Shown here one piece after another: positions 20,315 through 27,693 of a DNA stretch of 52,676 bases. The position numbers and the translations under genes were made by a program. Numbering within the stretch: position 1 is the stretch's first letter; each line of letters begins with the position of its first letter. Source of the stretch: a virus. The notes below the pieces were generated by a model. The model made no database searches and had not been told where the DNA came from. It was given only the letters and a program-made list of their open reading frames with translations. The DNA is taken from positions 1 through 52,676 of the IMG/VR virus record IMGVR_UViG_3300009551_000057. The stretch is one strand, 5' to 3'.

Positions 20315-21629
20315 ATTCGACGAGGAAGACTTCGGCTCCGGCGACGAGCCCGAGATGGGGATCGTGGTCCCGTTCCCGGGGATGCGCGTCAACGACCGGC
20401 TAGCCGAGGCGTGGGCCAAGGAGGTCGCGCGCCGCAACCAGGCCAACAGGACGAGCTACATATTCCCGTCTCCGGCGCAGATCGTCGACACGATCATGCG
20501 CAAGCGAACGCTTCCCGTGCTCGGCTGGCCGGCCAGCTGGCCGCGCCTGGCGGCCCGCGCTCGGCTTTACGCCGGCGACGCGATGTCGATCGCTGGTCCC
20601 AAGGGCGGCGGTAAGACGTCATTCGCGATCCAGATCGCCCGCGCCAACATGGGAGATGGGATACCGGTCATCTGGGTGGGGCTCGACCTCGACGACTCGC
20701 AGATCACGGTGCGCGTCATCGCCAATCAGCATGGCGTGCACACCAAGGAGATCCGCGAGCACTGGCCGCGGCAGCGCATCGACCACGCGATCGCATCGTT
20801 CGCCGACCTATGGCACTTCGCCGACCGGCACATCGACGTCGACCGCCAGATCGCGTCCATCATGGACGTCGTATCCATCACCAAGGCGATCTATCGGCGC
20901 CCGCCGGTGGTGGTCGTCGACTACCTGGGCAAGCTGACCGCTCTCGCCGCCATGAGCGCCGAGGTTCGGCGCAGCACGATCCAGGTCGTCAGCCAGCTCC
21001 AACAGCTCTGCCTGCACGAGGAGTTCTTCCTCATCCTGCTGGTGCAGACCAGCCGCGCCAACGAGATGAAGCTCGTGGGGCGCGAGGACTTCGACTCCGC
21101 CACTGACGCCATGGGCATGGCGAGCGACGCCAGCGCGGTGGAGGCGGAATGTCGCGTACAGCTGGCCCTGGCCGTGTTCAAGGCCGACGACGCTCCGCGG
21201 CTCGACAGCCACGTGCTCTGCAGCAAGAGCAACGTGGGGCTCGAGGGCCGCGAGGGCTTCAGCTTCGCCAAGGCGGGCGGCGTATGGGGCGAGCTCGACT
21301 ACCTACCGGCCACGCCGAGCCAGGTCAAGGCGGAGGCCGACAAGGACAAGCGCGACAAGCACCGCGCGGGACCCGCGCGGTCGCCGGTGGAGGTGCGCTC
21401 GGACATCAACGCGGCGAAGGCTGGAGACGCTGCGGCGCTGCGGCGCGCCGCGATCCTCGCTGCCATCCGACGGCACGGCATGCTCGGCATGGAGCTGCGC
21501 GCCGTCAGGCAGATTCACGGCGCCGGACGCGGCCCGGCCGTCGTGCAGGCGCTCAACGAGCTGGAGGCCACCCAGCTCATCGAGCGCGTAGGTCACAACA
21601 AGTGGCGAGCGATTCTGGGGCAGACATGA
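20307..21629 (+). CDS. RecA-fold replicative helicase / AAA ATPase
   Basis: 440 residues. Walker A GPKGGGKT (97-104), Walker B VVVVDYLGKL (Asp205), then SQLQQLCLHEEFFLILLVQT as the sensor strand, as in DnaB/RepA-like hexameric helicases. The N-terminal 90 residues contain an acidic region. The C-terminal 80 residues resemble a winged helix (ILAAIRRHGMLGMELRAVRQ). It follows the primase with overlapping ends, forming the primase-helicase pair. KaiC/RepA-like alternatives cannot be excluded. Confidence 0.8.
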   Translation: MAEFDEEDFGSGDEPEMGIVVPFPGMRVNDRLAEAWAKEVARRNQANRTSYIFPSPAQIVDTIMRKRTLPVLGWPASWPRLAARARLYAGDAMSIAGPKGGGKTSFAIQIARANMGDGIPVIWVGLDLDDSQITVRVIANQHGVHTKEIREHWPRQRIDHAIASFADLWHFADRHIDVDRQIASIMDVVSITKAIYRRPPVVVVDYLGKLTALAAMSAEVRRSTIQVVSQLQQLCLHEEFFLILLVQTSRANEMKLVGREDFDSATDAMGMASDASAVEAECRVQLALAVFKADDAPRLDSHVLCSKSNVGLEGREGFSFAKAGGVWGELDYLPATPSQVKAEADKDKRDKHRAGPARSPVEVRSDINAAKAGDAAALRRAAILAAIRRHGMLGMELRAVRQIHGAGRGPAVVQALNELEATQLIERVGHNKWRAILGQT

Positions 21630-21662
21630 CACACATCGTCAACGGCAAGTTCGGCGGCATCC

Positions 21663-21887
21663 ATGGCTAGTATGTCTCCTATGGGTAAACGAAAGTCCAT
21701 CGACAAGGCGCGTTATGGCGCCATGTGCGTGCCGGGTCGTGCCGAAGATGGCTCCGACTCCGCGTGGTTTGTGGCGCCCGTTGGGCGTTATTACAGACCG
21801 GGAACCGCGATCTACATTGGAGACGGCGAGACGGCCCACGAGCGCGCGCGCAAGCGCGCGTCGCGTCTCAACGCTCGGAGTCGCTAG
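21663..21887 (+). CDS. Hypothetical small basic protein
   Basis: 74 residues, not recognised; starts at 21663, 21672 or 21681 are all in frame. Contains an aromatic strand segment (SAWFVAPVGRYYRPGTAIYI) and an Arg-rich helical end. Its stop is immediately followed by the GTG of the next gene. Confidence 0.6.
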   Translation: MASMSPMGKRKSIDKARYGAMCVPGRAEDGSDSAWFVAPVGRYYRPGTAIYIGDGETAHERARKRASRLNARSR

Positions 21888-22736
21888 GTGTCTGCGGACT
21901 TCGCAATCGACGGACCGGCATACATCTCGTTTTCCGGCGGTCGGACGTCGGGCTACATGCTGCATCGCATTCTCGTTGCTCACGGCGGTAGGCTGCCGCG
22001 CGACGTTCACGTTTTGTTCGCCAACACCGGCGACGAGATGCCAGAGACCCTTGATTTCGTACGCGATTGCTCTGAGCGCTGGGAAGTCCCGATCAACTGG
22101 GTCGAATATTACCTGACGCCGGACGACGAGCCGTCCTACGAGATCGTCTCCTACGATTCAGCGTCGCGCGATGGCACTCCGTTCGATCGCTACTTGCAGC
22201 ACGTCGAGCGCCTCACGGCAGCCAAGGGTAACGAGCCCTACCTGCCGGGGCCCGGCAACAGGTTCTGCACGACCGAGTTGAAGATCCGCGTGATGAAGAA
22301 GTGGATGCTCGCCTTCGGATACGAGCACTGGACGAACATCGTTGGAATTCGCGCTGATGAGCCGAAGCGCTGGCGCAAACTCAACCGCAACCCGCCAGAG
22401 CGTTGGGAGGTCGATCTGCCCCTTGTGGACGCTGGCGTGTCCGTTGACGACGTGCGCGAGTTCTGGGGTCGGCAGAAATTCGACCTCGGTATCGCCGGTG
22501 ACTGGGAGGGTAACTGCGACGCGTGCCATCTCAAAATGCCATGGAAGGTCGCGCGTGTGTTTCGCGATCACCCAGAGCGTGCGCAGAAGTGGCTCGATCG
22601 CGAGGCGCGTGCAGGCAAGACGTTTCGCCCTCGCGGCCCGAGCATCGCGCAGCTCGTCGCGCTCTCGCAGGAACCAGAGCCCTCGGTCGTCGAGAGCGAT
22701 CAATTCGAGATCCAGTGCACCGGATGTACGGATTAG
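21888..22736 (+). CDS. PAPS-reductase-like PP-loop protein
   Basis: 282 residues, GTG start with GGAG 7 bases upstream. The PP-loop is SFSGGRTSGYM (residues about 14-24), then FANTGDEMPETLDFV and a C-terminal NCDACHLKMPWKV with further Cys (RFCTTEL). This is the N-type ATP pyrophosphatase fold of PAPS reductases and DndC/CysH-like enzymes found in many phages. The true substrate (sulfur transfer, nucleotide or DNA modification) cannot be told from sequence. No Dnd partners are present. Confidence 0.85.
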   Translation: MSADFAIDGPAYISFSGGRTSGYMLHRILVAHGGRLPRDVHVLFANTGDEMPETLDFVRDCSERWEVPINWVEYYLTPDDEPSYEIVSYDSASRDGTPFDRYLQHVERLTAAKGNEPYLPGPGNRFCTTELKIRVMKKWMLAFGYEHWTNIVGIRADEPKRWRKLNRNPPERWEVDLPLVDAGVSVDDVREFWGRQKFDLGIAGDWEGNCDACHLKMPWKVARVFRDHPERAQKWLDREARAGKTFRPRGPSIAQLVALSQEPEPSVVESDQFEIQCTGCTD

Positions 22737-22737
22737 T

Positions 22738-22914
22738 CTATGTGCCTTGGGAGGTGCCGCCGCCTCCGTGTCCCCTCACGGGCCCGCGGTCGCTGTTGAT
22801 GGTCCGGTAGTCCTCGAGCTGCAGCCGGAGGTTGTCGTCCTCCACCTGCCGCAGGCGCTCGCGGTGGGCGAACAGGAGGTTGATGTTTGCGGGCGGTGGG
22901 ATCGCGCTGGCCAT
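22738..22914 (-). CDS. Small protein with short coiled coil
   Basis: 58 residues on the minus strand starting at 22914. LLFAHRERLRQVEDDNLRLQ is a credible short coiled coil, followed by a Gly-rich tail. Its stop lies one base from the stop of the PAPS-reductase-like gene. The ribosome site is weak, hence modest confidence. Confidence 0.5.
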   Translation of the reverse strand: MASAIPPPANINLLFAHRERLRQVEDDNLRLQLEDYRTINSDRGPVRGHGGGGTSQGT

Positions 22915-22939
22915 GGCCAGGGGTACCACGAAAAGAACA

Positions 22940-22973
22940 GACCCCGGCGAGGTACACGGGACTCGCCGGGGTC
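22940..22973 (-). terminator. Rho-independent terminator for the leftward gene at 23009
   Basis: A perfect 12-bp GC-rich stem GACCCCGGCGAG/CTCGCCGGGGTC (22940-22951 with 22962-22973), 10-base loop. Read on the minus strand it is followed by TGTTCTTTTCG, a short U-rich tract. It sits just beyond the stop of the 23009-23314 gene. Confidence 0.7.
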
Positions 22974-23008
22974 GGCCCCGCATGGAGGTACGCGGTGCAG
23001 ACAGGATG

Positions 23009-23314
23009 CTATTCGCTGGGCGCCGGGACGTCAAGCCCGAGCTCGATGGCGTGAAGCCAGCAGATGCGACGTCCACCGACCAGGGTCACCATCGTCATCG
23101 AGCAGCGATCTTTGTCCGGCAGGGGCATTACGCACCCGCCTACCGGCAGGTACTGGCCGGGGTACGACCAGACCGGAGATGACGTCGGAACGGTGTTGTT
23201 CACCTCGACGACAACAACGCCGGGAGGCGCCTTCGCGATGACGGCGCGTGCCTCGCTTAGGTTGCCCGCGGCGGCAAGGAGAACTGCGTCCTTCAGGTAC
23301 TGCTTTTCGCTCAT
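23009..23314 (-). CDS. Hypothetical protein with own promoter and terminator
   Basis: 101 residues. A helical N-terminal half (LKDAVLLAAAGNLSEARAVI) and a strand-rich half with two Cys (GGCVMPLPDKDRC). It is a single transcription unit on the minus strand within an otherwise rightward stretch, with a promoter whose -10 lies in a palindrome, so regulated separately. Possibly a lysogeny or control gene. Not recognised. Confidence 0.7.
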   Translation of the reverse strand: MSEKQYLKDAVLLAAAGNLSEARAVIAKAPPGVVVVEVNNTVPTSSPVWSYPGQYLPVGGCVMPLPDKDRCSMTMVTLVGGRRICWLHAIELGLDVPAPSE

Positions 23315-23329
23315 AGACGACCATCATAT

Positions 23330-23364
23330 CCATGTGTCTATACATGGCAAGCTTTGTTTGACAA
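23330..23364 (-). promoter_or_regulatory. Promoter with -10 inside an 18-base operator palindrome
   Basis: On the minus strand TTGTCA (23364-23359), 16-base spacer, TATAGA (23342-23337). The -10 lies within CCATGTGTCTATACATGG (23330-23347), an imperfect dyad with seven of nine complementary pairs, one further G-T and a mismatched centre. A repressor binding here would block the gene at 23009. The divergent RHH-like gene starts 38 bases away. Confidence 0.6.
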
Positions 23365-23384
23365 CAGCCGCATCGCGATCCACC

Positions 23385-23771
23385 ATGTCGGACATGCGAG
23401 CAAAGAAGCCCACAAAGAAAAAGGCCGGCAAGGCCAACAGGAATCGAACCGATCGGAGTATCGGGTTCCGCATGACGGCGGAACAGCTGGACCGGTTCGA
23501 GACGGACCGGGCGGAGTACCGGGCGGAGGCTGCCCCCGACTTGGATATCGGCCAAGGGGCCTACGCCAAGATCGCCGCACAGCACTTCTGGACGACCCGG
23601 TCGAACCTGGGCCTGGAGCGCCTGGAGCATGGCGCGCTTCTGGGGGTCCTGTCCGAACGCCTGACCAAGGTGATGGACATGATCGATCCGTCCTCCGAGG
23701 CGGCGCTCGAGGACGCCATCATCGAGCTCCGGTCGGTCGTTGATCGGATCGACGGGGAGCGTGCGCGATGA
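23385..23771 (+). CDS. RHH-like DNA-binding candidate
   Basis: 128 residues. Lys-rich N-terminus (RAKKPTKKKAGKANR) then RSIGFRMTAEQLDRFE, the strand-plus-helix signature of ribbon-helix-helix proteins, followed by a helical C-terminal domain (ALLGVLSERLTKVMDMIDP). Divergent from the 23009 gene across a palindromic operator, so it may be the regulator acting there (inference). Coupled by ATGA to the next gene. Confidence 0.6.
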   Translation: MSDMRAKKPTKKKAGKANRNRTDRSIGFRMTAEQLDRFETDRAEYRAEAAPDLDIGQGAYAKIAAQHFWTTRSNLGLERLEHGALLGVLSERLTKVMDMIDPSSEAALEDAIIELRSVVDRIDGERAR

Positions 23772-24109
23772 ACGACGCGATCCCCATGTGGATTTTCCTG
23801 GTGGTCGTCGCGATCGATGCCGGGTTGTGGGGCCTGCTCTATCTGCTCTATCGCCGGAAGGCACGCCGGCATCTCGAAGTTGTCGATCGCCTCACCCGCG
23901 ACCTCGGCGATGCGAACAGGCGGATCATCCGGCTGCGCGAGAACCTCCTCGTGCGGCGCGGCGAGATCGCGCTGGGCGGAAACGCCGTTGCCCCGTTCAA
24001 GGCGATCCAAATCGGGACCGCCGACTCCAAGGGCAACATCGTTGCCCTGTTCGGGACCGACAAGACCGACAACGGCAACAAGAACGGAGGCGGCAATGGC
24101 GCTCGATGA
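23768..24109 (+). CDS. Single-pass membrane protein with coiled coil
   Basis: 113 residues. Residues 7-28 form one transmembrane helix (MWIFLVVVAIDAGLWGLLYL) followed by a basic coiled coil (RHLEVVDRLTRDLGDANRRI) and a Gly/Asn-rich tail. Architecture is like an inner-membrane spanin or holin accessory, but it is far from the lysis cassette. Overlaps the next gene by 14 bases. Confidence 0.65.
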   Translation: MNDAIPMWIFLVVVAIDAGLWGLLYLLYRRKARRHLEVVDRLTRDLGDANRRIIRLRENLLVRRGEIALGGNAVAPFKAIQIGTADSKGNIVALFGTDKTDNGNKNGGGNGAR

Positions 24110-24503
24110 CATCCTTCGCTGTCGGGACAGCAGCCCGGCAAAGTTCTCCGTCAGCATGGGAGACGCCAAGAACAACGCGGGCCCGCTGATCGAGGTCACG
24201 AGGGGAATGGCGATTGCGATCGCCCAGATGGTGGCGGAACACCTCAGGATGGGTACCGGTGACTTCCATCTCGCCGGCGAAGACTGCGTCGACGACCTCA
24301 TCTTGATGGCTGTTGCAGCGTTCGTCTCGCGCGTGTTGTCGACGTCGAACAACTGGACGCCCGAAGGTTTCGCTCAGCTCATCCGACTGTTCGACGCCGA
24401 CAACACGCCAGAGGACCTGTCGATCGCCCGGGCCGTGCAGGACGCCGCAGGGCCTGTGCCGTGCCCGTGCCCGAGATGTCAGGCCAAGCGGGGGCAGGCG
24501 TGA
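24096..24503 (+). CDS. Hypothetical protein, tandem paralogue 1
   Basis: 135 residues, start at ATG after GGAGGCGGCA. The central segment LMAVAAFVSRVLSTSNNWTP and following FAQLIRLFDADNTPEDLSIA aligns with the next gene's product. CPCPRC near the C-terminus could bind metal and is absent from the second copy. Function unknown. Confidence 0.65.
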   Translation: MALDDILRCRDSSPAKFSVSMGDAKNNAGPLIEVTRGMAIAIAQMVAEHLRMGTGDFHLAGEDCVDDLILMAVAAFVSRVLSTSNNWTPEGFAQLIRLFDADNTPEDLSIARAVQDAAGPVPCPCPRCQAKRGQA

Positions 24504-24814
24504 AGGCGCCCAGCAATGATGGGCTCGTGCTGATGCACCAAGCCAGCATCGCGATCCTGAACCTGTTCCGCAAGGTGATGGCGTCGGCCCAGGAAGCCAT
24601 CGCGGAGTCCGGTCCTGCGTTCGCGGCAGAAACGGCGCCGGCCGAGGATTACGCGATGTGGGTGATGATCTGCGCGATCGGGCGCTGCATCGAGGCGACG
24701 GGCGGAAGCTGGACTCCGCAACTGTTCGCAGCGGCGCTGGCGCACGTCGACCAGTCCAACCCGAACAGCACTCTCTCGCGGGCGCTGCGCGCTCGACCTC
24801 TACCGAGCACCTAG
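24500..24814 (+). CDS. Hypothetical protein, tandem paralogue 2
   Basis: 104 residues, GTG start in the previous TGA. WVMICAIGRCIEATGGSWTP and FAAALAHVDQSNPNSTLSRA match paralogue 1 over about 50 residues by eye, so the pair arose by tandem duplication. Ends convergently with the lysozyme gene, the two stops sharing one CTAG. Confidence 0.65.
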   Translation: MKAPSNDGLVLMHQASIAILNLFRKVMASAQEAIAESGPAFAAETAPAEDYAMWVMICAIGRCIEATGGSWTPQLFAAALAHVDQSNPNSTLSRALRARPLPST

Positions 24815-25509
24815 CCCGCGATCAGCGCCGACGCGCCGCCCTTGAGGACGAGCGCGCTGATGTCCATCGGGCCGATCGGCGTGGTCGACGGGTAGCCGTG
24901 AAGGAGGCTATCCACCTTGCCTCCGCCGGATAGCCCGCAGTACTGCCACAGGGCCAGGGAGGCGAGGTCCCATCCGATGCGCTGGTAGACCTGCGCCGGC
25001 AGCGTCTCGGTGTAGCGGGCGATGTACAGCCAGCGGCACCCCATGCGGTCGGTGATGCCGAGGTCGTAGAGCCAGCTGCCGCCGTAGAGCATCACCCACT
25101 TCCCGGTGAGCTGTCGGATTCTTTCGACGAACCTCGACACGCAATCGATCACCTGGCGCGCGGTAACGCTGGTGCGCTGCCCAGCGCGCTCGACGTCAAC
25201 CACGAAGACGTCGCGCGGGCCAAACCCGCCGGCGCGCGCGAGCGCCTTAAGGAAGAACTCGGCCTGGGCATCGGGCGACTGCACGACGTCGATGTAGTGG
25301 TACGCGCCGCGCAGCCAGTCGGTGCGCGCCGAGTGCGCGCCGGCGAGCTCGACCAGGCGCCACTGACCGCCGAACCACGTGCCGCCCGAGTAGTAGGTGC
25401 CCTGGGTCGCCTTGATGATCGCGCCTGACCATGGCGCGCCGGCGGAGGCGAGCGCGTTCCAGTTCTTTGCCCCGTCGCCCTCGTATACGTCGACGATGAG
25501 CGGGTCCAT
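24811..25509 (-). CDS. GH25 family endolysin (muramidase)
   Basis: 232 residues. DVYEGDGAKNW at the N-terminus (Asp7), AIIKATQGTYY, AYHYIDVV and the catalytic FVVDVER (Asp105, Glu107) are diagnostic of glycoside hydrolase family 25 lysozymes, which cut the MurNAc-GlcNAc bond. No signal peptide is visible, so release depends on the upstream holin. Its start overlaps the holin stop in TGATG. Last gene of the late operon. Confidence 0.9.
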   Translation of the reverse strand: MDPLIVDVYEGDGAKNWNALASAGAPWSGAIIKATQGTYYSGGTWFGGQWRLVELAGAHSARTDWLRGAYHYIDVVQSPDAQAEFFLKALARAGGFGPRDVFVVDVERAGQRTSVTARQVIDCVSRFVERIRQLTGKWVMLYGGSWLYDLGITDRMGCRWLYIARYTETLPAQVYQRIGWDLASLALWQYCGLSGGGKVDSLLHGYPSTTPIGPMDISALVLKGGASALIAG

Positions 25510-25949
25510 CAGGCCGCGCTCGCGCTCGAGTTCTTCTCCGCCTGAACGCCGGGCAGGTGGTCTTTGAGCCACTCCCAGATGCCGGCCGACGCCGCCGACG
25601 TCGACAGCGCCGTCGCGAACAGCGCCAGCGTGATGGGCGCGCTGACCGCGAACGCTGCGCCCAGCGTGCCCGACAACGCGATCGCTAAGTTGAGGGCCAT
25701 GCCGCCGAATGGTGTCTTGAACCAAGACCACAGCGCGCCGGCCCAGCGCCGCAGCGGATACGTCAGCCCTACGAGCACGAGGCCGACGACGGGCTCCCAC
25801 GCCTTCGAGGTCACGGCGGCCCAGAGGAGCTTCGCCCAGGCCGCGGCGTCGGTGTCAGGGGACGGGATGTCCGTTGCCGCTAGGGCCGAGGCGGTCATCA
25901 GCACGAGCATCAGGACGGGCCAGGTCAAGAGACGGTTGATTCTCTGCAT
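25509..25949 (-). CDS. Holin-like membrane protein
   Basis: 146 residues with an N-terminal signal-anchor (LLTWPVLMLVLMTASALAA) and two more hydrophobic helices (WEPVVGLVLVGLTYPL; LNLAIALSGTLGAAFAVSAP), ending in a polar tail. Position between spanins and lysozyme supports a holin. Length is on the long side for a holin. Confidence 0.7.
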   Translation of the reverse strand: MQRINRLLTWPVLMLVLMTASALAATDIPSPDTDAAAWAKLLWAAVTSKAWEPVVGLVLVGLTYPLRRWAGALWSWFKTPFGGMALNLAIALSGTLGAAFAVSAPITLALFATALSTSAASAGIWEWLKDHLPGVQAEKNSSASAA

Positions 25950-26265
25950 GCCCAGAGGGATCGCACGCTTTCCGGTCCTGGTACAGACCGGAAAGCGTGG
26001 TCAACAGCTGGGCCAGCCGAATCGCGTCAGCCGGTGCGAAACACACCGATCCCGCGCCGAATGCGGCGGCGCATCGCACACCATCCGCCAAGACAGGACG
26101 CTCAGGCAGTACGGGGAGGGACGGCGGGCATGGGCTGGGTCGATCGACCATCACCGGGGTTGGGACCGGAATCCTGACCGGAACCTCCACCGTCCGGGTA
26201 CAGGACGCCGATGGCACCCCCGACAAGAATGTCACCAGCAGGGACACCAGCCTTAGCGAGCGCAT
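25855..26265 (-). CDS. Rz1-like outer-membrane spanin lipoprotein, overlapping Rz
   Basis: 136 residues, starting at 26265 inside the Rz-like gene in a different frame. Signal LRLVSLLVTFLSGVPSASC is a weak lipobox (Cys at about residue 22), followed by a Pro-rich stretch (VPVRIPVPTPVMVDRPSPCP) typical of Rz1. The nested arrangement is the best evidence. It is longer than most Rz1 proteins, and the part beyond about residue 100 overlaps the holin gene. Confidence 0.65.
   Translation of the reverse strand: MRSLRLVSLLVTFLSGVPSASCTRTVEVPVRIPVPTPVMVDRPSPCPPSLPVLPERPVLADGVRCAAAFGAGSVCFAPADAIRLAQLLTTLSGLYQDRKACDPSGHAENQPSLDLARPDARADDRLGPSGNGHPVP
25964..25999. repeat. Perfect 14-bp stem-loop in the lysis cassette
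   Basis: CACGCTTTCCGGTC (25964-25977) pairs with GACCGGAAAGCGTG (25986-25999) across an 8-base loop. It lies between the Rz stop and the holin start, within the distal part of the Rz1 frame. There is no T-run, so it is more likely to slow translation or decay, or to set expression of holin relative to spanins. Confidence 0.6.
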
Positions 26266-26530
26266 CCACGAGAGCCTGCCGCTGTCGGCGCTCGTTGTCC
26301 AGCTGGGCCTGAAGCGCCAGCGCTCGCTCGCTCGCGACCGCAGCCTGAGCCTCGGCGGCCGTGGCGCGGGCGTTTGCAACGAACGCCTGCGTGGTCGCCG
26401 CGCTCTCGCCGGCCCGCGCCTTCTCCTCCTCTGAGACCGCGGCCATCGCCTCGCCGCGGGACCGCCAAGCGAAGAACCATCCGAGGGCGCCGGCGAGGCC
26501 GGAGACGAGCAGCGCGATCACGTCGAACAT
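26102..26530 (-). CDS. Rz-like inner-membrane spanin
   Basis: 142 residues. Residues 2-22 form a transmembrane helix (FDVIALLVSGLAGALGWFFA), residues about 30-92 a long Ala/Glu/Arg coiled coil, then a Gly/Pro-rich end. This is the topology of an i-spanin, and the overlapping lipoprotein frame supports it. Confidence 0.7.
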   Translation of the reverse strand: MFDVIALLVSGLAGALGWFFAWRSRGEAMAAVSEEEKARAGESAATTQAFVANARATAAEAQAAVASERALALQAQLDNERRQRQALVDALAKAGVPAGDILVGGAIGVLYPDGGGSGQDSGPNPGDGRSTQPMPAVPPRTA

Positions 26531-26539
26531 GAACCGAGC

Positions 26540-26890
26540 CTAGCACCGGCTGGCGAGCATCGAGCTCACGATCGCCCAGACCCCGGTCAGGATCGCGGCG
26601 AGCTTGAGCAGGACCTGGCGTCGCGCGGCGCCGGACGCCTTGCGCTCCACGATCTCCGCGAGCGCGTTCGCCTTGCGGATCTCGAGCTCGGCGGCGGCAT
26701 TCGCAGCCGCCTGCGCCGCCGTGCGCTCGTACGAGGAGACCAGGATGCCCATCTGGCCCTCGAGCTTGGCGACGTCCTCCCGCAGGTCACCTACGGTGTC
26801 CTCGAGCACCGACATCCGAGCTGAGGAGCGAGACTCGCTCGACTCCGAGGTTGACCTACGTCCGCCGCGCCGGTCTGCTGGATCGCCCAT
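26540..26890 (-). CDS. XhlA-like coiled-coil plus C-terminal membrane helix protein
   Basis: 116 residues from ATG 26890 (GTG 26893 also possible). A basic N-terminus and a long coiled coil (SVLEDTVGDLREDVAKLEGQ) are followed by a C-terminal hydrophobic helix (LLKLAAILTGVWAIVSSMLA). This matches XhlA-type holin-associated proteins in layout. First gene of the lysis cassette; function inferred from position. Confidence 0.6.
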   Translation of the reverse strand: MGDPADRRGGRRSTSESSESRSSARMSVLEDTVGDLREDVAKLEGQMGILVSSYERTAAQAAANAAAELEIRKANALAEIVERKASGAARRQVLLKLAAILTGVWAIVSSMLASRC

Positions 26891-26955
26891 CACCGCGTGG
26901 TACAGCGACTCCGCGGCGGCATCAACTGGCAGATGTATGCCGCGTATCGATGCGG

Positions 26956-27693
26956 CTATCGACGGTAGCGCAGGTACACGTCACCGACATGCAGGACCTG
27001 GCTGGCTCCGGTCGCGGCGAGCTGGATGTTGACCCAGACCACGGCGTTCTCCGGGATGGCGACGTCACCGTCCGTGGTCAGCTCGAACGCGGACCAGGCC
27101 GCCGCCTGGTTGCTGACCCCGCTGCCTTCCACGGTGTTCGTGCCGGCGATGAGAGATCCACCGCCGACGTCGCCGAGCGGGTAGTAGCCGATCCCCGCGG
27201 ACCAGTCGACGACGCCGTCGCCGTACACCTCGATGGCCGCGCCGACCACGACCTGATCGCTGTCGACGTTGATGCGCCCCCAAAAGTTGTTCAGCTTGTT
27301 GCCCGCGTCGGTCGTGAACCTCCAGACCGGCACGAGGCCGGAGCCTGGCGCCTGGACCAGGACGGGCGGCGTGACGCCGGAGGTCGAGCCGATATCCACC
27401 CAGCACGCTGGGAACGATTGGCGGAGCCGCTCGGTCTGCCGATCTCCGACATTCATGTCCTGCAACCTGTTGAGGAGCTCCGGCGGGACGGGGTCGCCGA
27501 GAGCGATGGTGAGGTCTCGGGATTCTGGCAATGCCATGTCGCAGCCTTTCTTGCGCGGCGGGGCCGCGTCGATCGCCTGAGCGTCGGGGTTGGCGTCACG
27601 CTGGACGCCGGCGTCCAGCGTGACGGATGCGTCCGGCCGCTCGCCCACCGGGGCCGAGCAGGCGACGAAAATCAGAGCGAGCAGCGCCTTCAT
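26956..27693 (-). CDS. Lipoprotein encoded at the end of the tail operon
   Basis: 245 residues. MKALLALIFVAC gives a short lipoprotein signal (Cys12, -3 residue is Phe, which is less usual). Residues 13-48 are a PDA-rich linker (VGERPDASVTLDAGVQRDAN), as in Myxococcota lipoproteins. The rest is a beta-rich domain ending VLHVGDVYLRYRR. Its ATG overlaps the stop of the gp48-like gene, so it is co-translated with baseplate genes. Either a virion/fibre protein that only mimics a signal, or a lipoprotein made late that blocks receptors, as T5 Llp does. Confidence 0.75.
   Translation of the reverse strand: MKALLALIFVACSAPVGERPDASVTLDAGVQRDANPDAQAIDAAPPRKKGCDMALPESRDLTIALGDPVPPELLNRLQDMNVGDRQTERLRQSFPACWVDIGSTSGVTPPVLVQAPGSGLVPVWRFTTDAGNKLNNFWGRINVDSDQVVVGAAIEVYGDGVVDWSAGIGYYPLGDVGGGSLIAGTNTVEGSGVSNQAAAWSAFELTTDGDVAIPENAVVWVNIQLAATGASQVLHVGDVYLRYRR
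27594..27625. repeat. 32-base perfect palindrome in the lipoprotein gene
   Basis: Bases 27594-27609 are exactly reverse complementary to 27610-27625 with no loop; the centre is GCCGGC and the outer ends CGTCACG and CGTGACG. It encodes SVTLDAGVQRDA, the linker just after the lipobox. Perfect dyads this long within a coding region are rare by chance. Confidence 0.9.

Noticed and set aside
22733-22957. Second minus-strand frame overlapping the 58-residue coiled-coil gene
   Set aside because: It encodes only an Arg/Pro/Gly-rich sequence typical of a shadow frame.
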